NCBI GenBank assembly: GCA_032718475.1
Contig: JAUCBJ010007438.1
Location: 1 to 20,691 of the forward strand
Length of the DNA stretch: 20,691 nucleotides
Source of the DNA: Nemertoderma westbladi
Lineage: Eukaryota; Xenacoelomorpha; Nemertodermatida; Nemertodermatidae
Direction of reading: 5' to 3'
The position numbers and the translations under genes are program-made. This document shows positions 9,014 through 18,358 of the stretch, piece after piece (within the stretch, counting starts at the first letter, position 1; each line of letters starts with the position of its first letter). The notes below the pieces were generated by a model. It had not been told where the DNA came from and did not search any database. It saw only the letters and a list, made by a program, of their open reading frames with translations.

Positions 9014-10681
9014 CTAAAACATGCCAGATTTGTAGAATTTGTCTTCAGAGTCAAATTTACGCTTTCGACTTTGCCTCCTATTGATTCGGGCCTGTTTCTC
9101 CAAATTGGTAATCTTCTTCTCGGACAATTGTATCCGTGCTAAATCCAACAAATATAAGGCTTTATTGCTTTGACCAGTGTAATTTACTAGTTTCTTGAGA
9201 ACAGCTATTCTACCTTGACTACCCTCATTAAAACAAATTATCGAGTCATAGATACCAATTTTTAGAACTAGGATTCCAACAAATACACGTTTTGGGCATC
9301 GAATCCAAGCCAAATTATTTAAACCCTCATTCCGATTCTGAGTCTGGCCATGGAGACACTTTGTTAACAACTCAGGATGTGACAGTGCTTGGAATACAGG
9401 CTTTATGGCTTCTGCTACACCAGATTCTAGTGACTTGGTGTGATTGTATTCCACTCCTTGTGATATGGATTTTCGATATGGGCACCAATCATCAGCGCAA
9501 AAGTTATGCATTGGTTCTTCATTGGTGGAACAGGAATGAAAAAATATAGCCCATATAGCTTTTCTCATGTCAATTACTGAACTGCAGTTCTTCCTGATAG
9601 CTCGGCCATAATACAGCTGGGAGTCAATTCTCGCATCAGTAAGATGCCCCTTGCCACCAATTTTCTTACCATCTGACAGAGTTTTTGATCCCAGATCCTT
9701 TTTGAGTTTACGCAAACGCCCTCCCATTCTCTTTTGAACGTGTCCCACACATTCTAATTTCTTTATATCCTTATCTTTGTCTGGCTTGGCCTCCAGAACT
9801 GCAGCAAAAGTTGCAGTATCGCCATCGCCGAGGTATTCTGTATAACAGACACCCCTCTCCTCAACAGATCGTCTATAAATCTCTAATGCCCCTTGAACTT
9901 CCATACCCCCACTAGGCCCATCAAGTTTTTTTGACATTGATGTTCGCCAATATTTTCGTCATTATTGCGCGAGCGGGAGCAGGTCCTACAAAATTTGGTT
10001 AGGATGGAAATGTCTAAAACGCAGCCAGTGTCAACACTGATGCATGACACAAAACCATTCAATGAGGAATGACCTCTGCGTTGCCAAGAACCATCGAATG
10101 AAGCTGCAATGTCACGACTTCCATCATTGCAATCAATTGCCTCCTTGGCTGCCTTCACCATAGACTCTTCTGCACATAGGAAACAGCATTCTCGATAGCA
10201 ACTAAATATGGTTGTACATTTGTTGGTGGTGATGGAAGGCCAGCAACTGCTGAGAAAACTTTTATACTTTCTTTTCCAATACCAATACACCGAAATGCGT
10301 AAAGCATCCTCAAGTTTATCTCAGCAAGTGCCGTATAGGTAGTGCTTCTCCTTGAATTACTGAAAGATTCGACTTGAAGTTTGGTTGGAGAGCAGTACTT
10401 ACAGACAAACTTCAATTGTTCCTGGAATCCAACTCCAGCAACAACTTGCAGAGATAGACTGTTTTTACGACAGATTTTGCATACAGCAACTTTTTGTAAT
10501 TCCTCACTCAGAATCTCCAGGTCAACGAGATGAATGCCACCTGAGCTGGTACTTGGATCTATTACACCATGGCTACTCTTTAGTTTACTAGCACTTGCTC
10601 TTTGAACACTTTTTTTAGGCGTATTTGTGGGTGTTTCACAAGCAACAGAACTAGATCCAGCACCAAGTAAACAAAAAATGT
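9014..10681 (-). pseudogene. Mutator-like transposase, main exon, two frameshifts
   Basis: Transposase of the animal Mutator-like group, which would cut and paste its own element. From the acceptor (CCTACCTAG, AG at 10682-10683) the frame reads a Ser/Thr/Lys-rich linker, GGIHLVDLEIL, then paired cysteines (VCKICRKN, FVCKYCS). Next comes the catalytic region: SFDGSWQRRGHSSLNG (first Asp), YLGDGDTATF (second Asp), ECVGHVQKRMGGRLR (the C..H signature), NEGLNNLAW (candidate Glu), and a basic C-terminus ending YKSGMF. Three frames must be joined. Breaks lie near 10165-10180 and at a run of seven T (9926-9932). These are small indels, so the gene decayed recently. The first exon is at 14721-14790, beyond a pogo insertion. 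The family is assigned from the pattern of motifs. Confidence 0.8.
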
Positions 10682-10835
10682 CTAGGTAGGCCTAATACAA
10701 AAATATGAAACCTCATAAAGTCATATGCTGTATCAGTAGCCCAGCAGTAGCCATTAATTTCATTTAGGGTTACAGTTTGCGGAGTCTAGAGATATAAAAA
10801 AACTGCTTGCCACTGATCCGATATAACGTCACCCC

Positions 10836-11225
10836 CTGAAAGGTTCTACTTACCCCAACTACGGGCAGCACGCGTTCAGCTACAAGGGACCACTCCATTG
10901 GAATCGCCTACCCCAGACCATAGTGAATGCGCCCTCCCTTGATGCCTTCAAACACCAACTGAAAAATCACATATTAACAAACGTGGCAGAAACCGATATC
11001 CGAAAACACCTATTCGAGGCTGAACCCCCTCTTAACTTTAACATTAATATTATCCACTATTTTTATTTATAGGACCCTCATGGAAACGAGGTTTAATACC
11101 TCATGAGGCTATCCTTACACTTGGTTTTAACTCACCATTTTTTTATAATCGAATGCTTTTACTTTACACATTCAAATAACTATTATGTAATTTACTTAAC
11201 ATTTTACGACATGTCCCCTAACAGT
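10836..11225 (+). mobile_element. LINE 3' end: reverse transcriptase C-terminus and start of 3' UTR
   Basis: One frame from 10836 to the TAG at 11070-11072 gives YGQHAFSYKGPLHWNRLPQ followed by NAPSLDAFKHQLKNHIL. This is the well-known C-terminal pattern of CR1/jockey-group LINEs (AFS..GP..WN.LP, then a helix with LK..L). The 3' UTR begins ACCCTCATGGAAACGAGG. It is interrupted by the pogo element and resumes at 14400. Only about 80 codons remain, with an in-frame TAA just upstream, so the copy is heavily 5' truncated. Confidence 0.8.
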
Positions 11226-11227
11226 TA

Positions 11228-11251
11228 CCGTAAACCGGGATGACTTGAGAC
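11228..11251 (+). repeat. Left terminal inverted repeat of the pogo element
   Basis: Starts CCGTAAACCGGGATGACTTG and matches the complement of 14374-14397 at 23 of 24 positions; the difference is an A in GGATGA where the other end implies GGGTGA. Confidence 0.93.
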
Positions 11252-11338
11252 ACTTATTTTATGTGTCCAATCATAGCTTTTGATGAGGTTATCCCCACAA
11301 AGTCATTTAAAGCATTTATTATAGAAGAACACCTGGGG

Positions 11339-11387
11339 AATGTCATTACATAATGTTTTTTTAACAAAAACATTATGTAGTGACATT
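11339..11387. repeat. 22-bp-arm hairpin inside the pogo left end
   Basis: The arms 11339-11360 and 11366-11387 are complementary with one mismatch and separated by a 5-base loop (TTAAC). On the transposase transcript strand this lies about 560 bases beyond the stop codon and would fold in RNA as well. Confidence 0.85.
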
Positions 11388-11404
11388 TTTTTTTTATTTA
11401 GCGT

Positions 11405-11520
11405 TGTCTCAAGTCACCCCACTGGGTGGGGTGACTTGATACTGACTTGAAATCCAATAGAAACTCAAATTAGCACAAGCTTACATATCATTTAAAGACG
11501 TAAAGGGGGTGACTTGATAC
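11405..11520. promoter_or_regulatory. Left subterminal copies of the AAGTCACCCC motif
   Basis: The core AAGTCACCCC of the terminal repeat recurs at 11411-11420 (plus), 11429-11438 (minus) and around 11508-11517 (minus). The first two face each other and form a perfect 14-bp-arm palindrome (11409-11422 and 11426-11439, loop TGG). These are likely transposase-binding sites by analogy with other Tc1/mariner elements that have internal repeats. Confidence 0.6.
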
Positions 11521-11727
11521 AATGTTACAGTTTTAAAAAAATTCGCCACAAAACAATTCCCCAATGGGGGTTTGTTTTGTAGCAAATACTGCATTATATT
11601 TCTAAAGCACAATGGTTATACAAAAAATTTAAGAGTGAAGGTTACACAAAAGTTACATGTTAGAAAAGTAATATTGCATAGTAATATTCAGATATAGAAA
11701 TATTGCACATGGATGTGATTGCATATA

Positions 11728-11939
11728 ATTACAGTATTATAAGTTCACTATTTATCAGTTTATATAGAACATTAGAACTTAGAATTACAGTATAAGTTCA
11801 CTATTTATCAGTTTATATAGAACATTAGAACTTAGAATTACAGTATAAGTTCACTATTTATCAGTTTATATAGAACATTAGAACTTAGAATTACAGTATA
11901 AGTTCACTATTTATCAGTTTATATAGAACATTAGAACTT
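11728..11939. repeat. 53-bp tandem repeat, four units
   Basis: AAGTTCACTATTTATCAG begins at 11741, 11794, 11847 and 11900, exactly 53 bp apart. Units are nearly identical, so the expansion is recent. The array begins 12 bp beyond the transposase stop codon, in the 3' untranslated region of the pogo element. Confidence 0.95.
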
Positions 11940-11950
11940 GAAGTCCTCTC

Positions 11951-13719
11951 TTATTCTGCATTAATCTGGTCCAAAAAAAGAAAATCTGCATAGATTCCTC
12001 CCTCACTGTCCTCCATATTGTCATTTCCGGTATCTTCACAAATGCCTCCTCCGATGCAGCGATTGCAATACCAATCTATATCTACGTTGTATGTACTAGG
12101 CGGGGTACGGTACAATTTCCACAATACCACTTGTTACATTTATCACATTGGATCCAGGGAAATTCATCATGTAAATACCACTTCTTTGAACAATTCTCAC
12201 AAATATCATCAGCTGATTCAACACAACCGGGTTCAGTGGCATCGCTATCTTCACCAACACCCAAGCCTTCAATATCTCCATCAGTTTCACAGCTATCACT
12301 GCTGCTGTCACGGTCATCAACCTCAGTATCACTGCTCAAACTACTAGATAAACCAAAATCAGCACTGCAAACACTCCTTCCTGCTGCAACATTGATCTTC
12401 TCTTACGTTGTCTCCTTTGGCCCGAACTTACATTGTTACCATAGCATATTATCTTCAAGAATTCAATGAATGATTGACCCACTTGAACTAAGGTATCGGC
12501 GTTACTAGTTTCATCTGATGGCAGGCGTTTCAGAACTTGTTCGGGGTCGAATGGGTATGTTCCTGCAGCTTGAAACCCTTTTTGGAGAGTATTGGTGTCA
12601 GTTGGTTGAAGGGACAGAACTACCTGCTTCAACAAAGCTGGGAACTCATACTTTGATATTGTTTGTCTGGCTCTGTTTTTGATCTTGTATGTCTCTAAAA
12701 TATTCTTCCATTTCATCTTCATGGGCCGGAAATAGGCCACATCTAGGGGCTGACAAATGTGAGTTGAGTTGGGTGGTAGAAACGTCATACAAATGTTGAG
12801 CTGTTGGCATATCTGAACTACCTTATTCGATATATGGGAGGATAGGTTGTCACCGATTAAAACTTTGGGCCCATCCTCTAAAGTGGTACAGTATGGCACC
12901 ACAACTTTCTCAAACCAATCCTCAAACGTACGAAGATCGAACCATCCTGACTTTGTTCTGTTGTAACGCGTTCCAGAATAACCACCAATGGTTCAAGTGT
13001 CCCACAGACAAAGGGCCCTGTACACAACATAAGGTGGGAACATATACCCATCAGCACACCCGGCAAACATGACTGAAGTGCTCGCTTTAGATGTATCCAT
13101 GACTCGGTATGGGTATTTGGTGGAGCGCTTGAAAATCATTTTTTTCGAACCTGGGTCATCTGTAAAATTCGTCTCGTCATAGTTGATGATATGACTGGGC
13201 TTAACATTATGCAACGTTTCTTTAAGTTCAGTGAAATACTTGCCAATTTCCGCCTTTCCCACCACAGCTCTACACTTCTTGATATTCTGTGCAAAGCGAA
13301 GAGTTAGTTCACCCTAGGCAACTATGCCTTTTCAGGAAAGCAATAGCCCACTCTTTACCAGGCAATGTACCATCTTTAAAACGTTTCACTTTCCGTCCTT
13401 GTCCCTCCAGATACCCTTGTTCGAACATTCGCAATCCAAATAGATCCATAGGTTCTCCCCAATCAGCAAGAACAATCAAATGTTTCACGATACAATTATC
13501 TTCCTCAACACCTAAAGAAGTTTGTCCACCTGGTGTTAGAGCATGTTTCTTATGGATAATTCGGTGAAGGCGATCTTTATTGACGTTATAAGTCTCAGCA
13601 GCTTTTCTGTAGGTCATCCGGCCTTCTATTATGTCTTTACAAGCTCGCTTAGTGGATTCAGGCGAACTACACCCATATGTTGAGCCAAGTTTACGTTTAT
13701 ACTGTCTTGGCATCTTCAC
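11951..13719 (-). pseudogene. pogo-type transposase with C-terminal PHD-like finger; one nonsense and three frameshifts
   Basis: About 590 codons. MPRQYKRKL starts at 13713 (a second ATG is two codons upstream). Residues 15-60 form a psq-type helix-turn-helix (MTYRKAAETYNVNKDRLHRI), followed by a CENPB-type part (GKEWAIAFLKRH). The catalytic Asp residues are in INYDETNF, LIGDNLSSH and PLDVAYF, with 35 residues between the second and third. An acidic Ser/Asp stretch follows, then a finger (12056-12201): CENC, WIQCDKCNKWYCGNC, DWYCNRC. Breaks: a frameshift near 13305-13315, TGA at 12993-12995 where relatives have a Trp, a frameshift near 12385, and one near 12085-12110. Stop at 11951. The protein cannot be made whole, but the ends are intact, so the copy could be mobilised by an active relative. 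Confidence 0.88.
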
Positions 13720-13960
13720 TATGTATTGAAAAAGTCTAACAACAACAAGTACCGGTACAGGTAATAAGATCTTATGACCGGGAGAGGGACCGTACTGCCA
13801 GACTGCAATGAATACTGTAATAAATATAGAGGAAAATAGTAGGTTATTACTGTAGTAGCATTGGTTAGTATCGGTATCGGTACTTTAGTAGATACTGAGG
13901 GCTCTACCTGACTGCCAGATATATGGAAGATAATCCAATAGATATACAAAAAGGAAAGGT
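13720..13960. other. 5' untranslated side of the pogo transposase, no gene seen
   Basis: Holds several ACCGGTAC/CGGTATCGG words (13750-13885) of the kind found across the window. A 76-codon minus ORF (13719-13949) has no recognisable content. Confidence 0.4.
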
Positions 13961-13964
13961 GAAT

Positions 13965-14388
13965 TGTCTCAAGTCACCCCCTAACATGACTAATTTCTAA
14001 AAATTTCAGTTTTTCAGAATTTCAATTTCAGAGTTTTCAAAAAATGCAATGAAATTTGGTAAAAATTTACTTGTATGTTTTGTTAGGCCAGTAAATTTGG
14101 AACAAATTGCAAAAAACTAGAAGTTACCCGAGATGGAAGTTTTTTTGGGGCAGTTAGATTTTTTCAGGTAATTTAAAACTTTCTAAAATTGTAATTTTCC
14201 TTTTTTTTTATTTTTAGATATCAATAACATTCTATGAAGAAATAACTCAGTCCATGATATATACTAACAAATAACACACTTAATGTAGTTTTATTCCAAT
14301 TTCCAAAGTTATCCTTATGCTCAAAATATAAATTTTAAAATTTTGAGTACCTTCTGTATCAAGTCACCCTGCAGTCTCAAGTCACCCC
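13965..14388. promoter_or_regulatory. Right subterminal copies of the AAGTCACCCC motif
   Basis: AAGTCACCCC recurs at 13971-13980, 14361-14369 (last base changed) and 14381-14388 within the terminal repeat, all in the same direction. The first is preceded by TGTCTC exactly as in the left copy at 11405. The stretch 13981-14350 between them is A/T-rich with no ORF. Confidence 0.6.
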
Positions 14389-14397
14389 GGTTTACGG
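14374..14397 (-). repeat. Right terminal inverted repeat of the pogo element
   Basis: Ends in GTCACCCCGGTTTACGG followed by TA. It pairs with 11228-11251. Confidence 0.93.
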
Positions 14398-14399
14398 TA

Positions 14400-14476
14400 G
14401 TAATTATGTTCGGTGCAGTACGTTTTTAGCCAGCTCTACCACCAGTGTAAAAAAAATCAATCAATCAATCAATCAA
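14400..14476 (+). mobile_element. LINE 3' tail, continuation of 10836-11225
   Basis: Removing the pogo element and one TA joins ...CCTAACAGTTA to GTAATTATGTTCGG and runs to an A-rich stretch and five TCAA repeats (14456-14476). A simple repeat of this kind is the usual 3' terminus of CR1-group LINEs, so the tail belongs to the LINE interrupted at 11225. Confidence 0.7.
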
Positions 14477-14720
14477 ACTATCTATATATAGGGCCTATTA
14501 CATTTTTGGCCATCATGCTGTGGGATGGTGCAATTAGGGTTAGCAGTCAGTAAACCAGACAGCCTAAAGGTGTGTATACTCAAACAGACATTCAGCCTAT
14601 ATCGTTTTATATAGGCCTATTAGGTCAGCCAACCATTCTAGGAATATTCAATCCTAGATTTGGTAAATAGTAATTACTGTACCGGTACCGGTAATTGATA
14701 AGCAAATTATATGAACTCAC

Positions 14721-14790
14721 CTTTGTCTAACTTTATGTGCTGATTACCCATAAACTTGTGACTCTTGTAAACTCTTTTACTGCGAGGCAT
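14721..14790 (-). CDS. First exon of the Mutator-like transposase
   Basis: ATG at 14788-14790 gives MPRSKRVYKSHKFMGNQ and six more residues (HIKLDK), then a consensus donor (G/GTGAGT). Short basic starts with K-F-hydrophobic-G-N are common in the animal Mutator-like family. The exon ends one base into a codon, and the exon 2 acceptor at 10682 supplies the other two. At 23 codons it is too short to prove by itself; the donor quality, strand and phase carry the call. Confidence 0.6.
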
Positions 14791-15250
14791 TTCTAATCCA
14801 CAAGTCTGTACGACACCGGTAGTGTCTCAGCATAGGACCTAGCAATTAAGAGTAGACTACGGTAGCCTACAGAAGTACAGCTGCACTGTCTGACACCAAG
14901 CTGAAGCACAATTAAAAGTGACCAACAACGTTTTTGAATTTGGCGCTCATTCCCTCCATTAAAAAACTTTAGTTGATATGTATCTACAAAAGCGTCTTAG
15001 AAAAAGGAGAAACACAATATTTTTGTAGTATTTTTAGCGGAACGTAGTTTCATAGTAGCTTCATAACTTTTGAATGGTGAACTTTGACAATGGCAATGTG
15101 ATATTTGGACTCACTGGAAAATTTTGAACTAATATAAACCAAAATAAAATTTTTGAATAAATTTGTGATTTTTGGCGTTTAACCACCTTAATAAACATAT
15201 AGCTGTAGAATAGCCCTATATTTTACTAATAAACAAAGGTTTGATCAATG
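14791..15250. other. No gene seen; likely 5' flank of the Mutator-like element
   Basis: The distal part (14930-15195) is A/T-rich and ends in GGCGTTTAACCACCTTAA. It could be the terminal region of the Mutator-like element, but I could not find a matching inverted end on the left side, so the element boundary is not established. Confidence 0.35.
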
Positions 15251-15256
15251 TGCACA

Positions 15257-15810
15257 CTATTCCACAAGTGGTCTGAAAGAGTTATTGGTTGGCGCTGCTG
15301 AGATACCAACAGAAGACGCCTGTCCTGGTTGCAACCTCAGAGAGGCCCTGCCCTCCAAGGGAGATCCAAAACGTTTACTCTGTCTAGAGTGGTTGTAATT
15401 TCCGCATCTATTCCATGTAATAATATATCTAGTGATTCCCATTCTGCACTGATGCATTTTATAAAATTGCAATGCTCGATCTGTACAATAACTATTCATT
15501 AATAATGCAAATCTGTGAAAACAAAGTTCCCATCCAAACTTTATTGCCAAAATGAGCATGTTGTGTTCAACATGTCCCCAACCTGATATTATTGGTAAGA
15601 TTGTTTTACTCCAATACAATTGTTCCTAATTGTTCCTGCAGCATTGAATGGTCTGTGGTTGTTGGCAAACACAACTGCAGTTCCCACATGATCTGGACCC
15701 TTGTAAATCCTTGGCAGACCATGTACGCGAGTGCAATGGACGTCTGGTGGTCCAGTTTCCCACCCAGTCTGAGGAATGCACCAGACTCCAGACTTCCTAC
15801 ATAGTCTCAT
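15257..15810 (-). pseudogene. Possible decayed coding region, unrecognised
   Basis: Two minus-strand frames look protein-like. 15589-15810 gives GVWCIPQTGWETGPPDV and then GLPRIYKGPDHVGTAVVFAN. 15257-15370 gives SPLEGRASLRLQPGQASS and ends SFRPLVE before TAG, with a possible acceptor (TCTAGACAG) just upstream. A third frame between them reads GWGHVEHNMLILAIKFGW. I recognise no family and cannot decide which frame is real. Codon-level evidence or homology search would be needed for any function. Confidence 0.25.
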
Positions 15811-16255
15811 AGAACAGCGCCAATATACAATCTGAGACCCTGGTCGTTGTTTCTACTTCGAATCGTGAGTTGCAGTTATCATGGGCTAGTGGCAATAGCT
15901 GCATTCCGGTGTTTCCTCATGAACCATACCATGTCGGCACCACTAAGACCACACATCTTTCGATGAAACCTTCTTTATATCGTCCAATCTTACTTCCATC
16001 ATGCACTCAAAGGTGCAGTGGAAAGTACAGCCTTCACAACTAAATAATTCCATGGAAAAAACATACAGACTGATAGACAGACTACGGAGCGACTGAATGC
16101 AGGCCTGACAGGACAGGCCTTTGCTATAAGTAAAATTACTTACATTAACATTACATTAACATTACATTAAAAAATCTGTATTAAAAAATGTGTAGAAAAT
16201 AGGAGGTGGTGTGCACCAAATTGATTTGAGTTAGGGTTATACTGCACAAAAAAAA
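15811..16255. other. No gene seen
   Basis: Holds a short (ACATTA)n run at 16140-16170 and an A-run (16247-16255) directly before LINE copy 2. No ORF of note. Confidence 0.5.
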
Positions 16256-16483
16256 GCAGTTAAGTTAGCAGCTGCAGAAACAGTTCCTGTATACCCTCAA
16301 AACAGGAAAAGGGCCCCCTGGACTGACAACAAAATTCAGAAGTGCCGAAATGACCTATATAAGGCGCAGAAAGAGTCCCGACTCATACAGACTACAGCAG
16401 CCAAGAATGCAGTTAAGGCTGCATCTAGGTCCCTGAACAGGCAGTACTCTGTTAATCTACAGGAGCTAACAAACCAACAGGTT
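16256..16483 (+). mobile_element. LINE copy 2 (RTE-like), upstream fragment
   Basis: From GCAGTTAAGTTAGCAGCTGC this matches the complement of about 5757-5530 in copy 1 with only scattered differences. The frame gives AVKLAAAETVPVYP and on to LNRQYSVNLQEL, the linker before the reverse transcriptase domain. The match stops at CAACAGGTT (16483) and resumes at 18946. It is 5' truncated after an A-run. Confidence 0.92.
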
Positions 16484-16680
16484 ATAGATAGATTTATTTA
16501 TACATTATGTAAAAACAATAACAAATACACCAAACAATGTACCGGTATAAAGGTATTGTCCAACATAACATATAGGATTACCCCTAAAGCTTTGCAGCTT
16601 ATTTCCAAGGGGGTCCTTTATGTTACTTGGTTACAAATACAATATTACACTACGCTAACCTAAAACCAATATAAACGTAA
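16484..16680 (-). repeat. LINE 3' terminal region with short ATCT tail
   Basis: On the minus strand: GGACCCCCTTGGAAATAAGC, then TTAGGGGTAATCC, ending in ATAAATAAATCTATCTAT. The simple-repeat end is the expected 3' terminus of the inserted LINE. Confidence 0.55.
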
Positions 16681-16931
16681 TTACACTATGTACATGTACA
16701 ACTTTACCGAGAGCGTGACAATGTCCGACTCAACGATAAAGATGTAATGTACAGAACAATTTATTATAAAACGTAATTACACATTCGTGGGGCCTTCGCG
16801 CAGCACGAGGCCCAGTTATGAGATACAAATTAAAATTGAGCGACTGTATCACAAAATCAGGTTTTGAGAAATTTACCCACACCACCAATCAATCAAAGAA
16901 AGGGGGACAGTACGTGTTCACCCCTTTTAAT

Positions 16932-16945
16932 CCCCCCCCCCCCCC
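16932..16945 (+). repeat. Run of 14 C
   Basis: Pure homopolymer; its length is prone to sequencing and assembly error. Confidence 0.95.
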
Positions 16946-17023
16946 ACCCTTCCCAACCACCAATACATAACCGCGACATCTACCACCCACGGAAGGGTAG
17001 CACGAACTTATTTCCAATCGCAC

Positions 17024-17320
17024 GTTCAATATGCAAAGCCAGGTGGTTTATAGGAATATAATAAACGCAGTACTCGTATTCATTATAAGCCTCGTTTTGT
17101 ATTTAAATATATTTCTTAAACGCAGGCTAGGACGTTCTTTATAATAATAATAACTAGGGATGCGATCAATATGTGAAGCCAGGTGGTTTATATAATAATT
17201 TAGTCAACGCAGTACTCGTCTTCATTATATGCCTCGTTGCGCTCGTCGCTTGTCCTGTTTTGTTATAAAATATTTTTCCTAAACGCAGACTGACGATCTT
17301 TATACAGTTATAACTATGCG
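17024..17320. repeat. Imperfect tandem duplication, about 140 bp per unit
   Basis: CAATATGCAAAGCCAGGTGG (17027) and CAATATGTGAAGCCAGGTGG (17167) open two units that share AACGCAGTACTCGT, GCCTCGTT and a TATAACTA-like end. Unit 2 has an extra stretch of about 18 bp (GCGCTCGTCGCTTGTCC). The rest of 16681-18358 shows no ORF with recognisable content; a GC-rich CGAGCCACGAAGTGAGTGAG hairpin-like block lies near 18303-18327. Confidence 0.8.
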
Positions 17321-18358
17321 AAGTTTCGAAACTGTGCGAGTAACTGTTGATACATCTATGTGGATATGTGTGATATGTGGAGATGTGTGATACAACGCCA
17401 ACGCATCTTATGCCGATGTAGTAATATGGGTATTGAAATAATATTAAATTAATGTACACTCTTAAAGCTGCAGCGAAAAAATGTAGCTAATTTCCTAGGT
17501 TACATATAAAATAATAATATTATTTTTAAGAACATTAATTTTACTACTTTGCAAAAATTCAATTAAAAAATAACCAGACATATACATTGTGGAATAAACT
17601 ATTTCAGAAGCCTACACAACAGCCATGCCATGGATAGTATTTATGTTATGATATCTGTCATTCACCTGAGATAGCAATACAACATATTTATAGTGAATTT
17701 AAAGAATGCTGTCTGGGCTGGAATAGCAATACTGGTTGTCTATTACTATTCCTCTCTGGTTAGTCTTAGCAACAACTCCCAGCCAGCAGCAGAAACTTGA
17801 CCAATAATCATTCCCAGCAACTGGGAATGACACACACATCCCATCTATGTACCAGCATGTTGGCCAATAAATGAGCAGTATTTAATGAGAATAAATTTTT
17901 TTTGCCGTTTTAATTACTTTAGATCAATTAAAGACACAATTATTAAAGCAAATCACTTGAACTAATTAAAAACTATAATAGAATGGCGTATGGGGATTAC
18001 ATCTGTATAATTTTTAATTATAATTATTTAAATCTTATACTGTAAAACAATTAATTTCCTTTAAAAGGCAGGTTGAAAATGGTGTTTTTACCGTAATAAC
18101 TTAATTAACTAATTAACTGCTATTATCTTAGCTTCTCGAAGGCCACACTGAAATTCTACTTGGAAAATTTCTAAACTTTTGCCAAACAACATGTGTACCA
18201 AGTTTGGATAGATTTCATCAAAGATTGGCCGAGTTATTAACGTTTAAAATTGAACGCGACAGAACGACAGAACGACAGGTTGATTAATGGTACCACTACG
18301 CTAAGGCTCACTCACTTCGTGGCTCGCCCCACAGTATAAATAGTAAATAATTAATAAA

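Larger units (their letters stand above)
11228..14397 (-). mobile_element. pogo-type (Tc1/mariner superfamily) DNA transposon, complete ends
   Basis: 3,170 bp, bounded by 24-bp terminal inverted repeats with one mismatch and flanked by TA on each side (11226-11227 and 14398-14399), the hallmark of this superfamily. Inside, on the minus strand, is a damaged transposase with psq-type and CENPB-type DNA-binding parts, a DD35D core and a PHD-like finger. The ends also hold repeated subterminal copies of the terminal motif, two hairpins and a 53-bp tandem repeat. The element sits in the 3' UTR of a LINE. Confidence 0.92.
10682..14720 (-). other. Predicted intron of the Mutator-like gene, filled by other transposons
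   Basis: The donor AAAG/GTGAGT (GT at 14719-14720) and the acceptor CTACCTAG (AG at 10682-10683) bracket 4,039 bp. Exon 1 leaves one base (G) and exon 2 supplies AC, which gives Asp and the correct frame. Without the 3,170-bp pogo element and one TA the intron would be 867 bp. The LINE 3' end occupies much of the rest. The stretch 14476-14718 shows only GGCC/CCGG palindromes. Confidence 0.6.

Noticed and set aside
12018-12469. Two plus-strand ORFs (109 and 112 codons)
   Set aside because: They lie antisense to the acidic and PHD-like part of the pogo transposase, and their His/Ser-rich content follows from that.
14930-15195. Terminal inverted repeat of the Mutator-like element
   Set aside because: The ending GGCGTTTAACCACCTTAA looks like an element end, but no matching inverted copy was found near 7640-9010.
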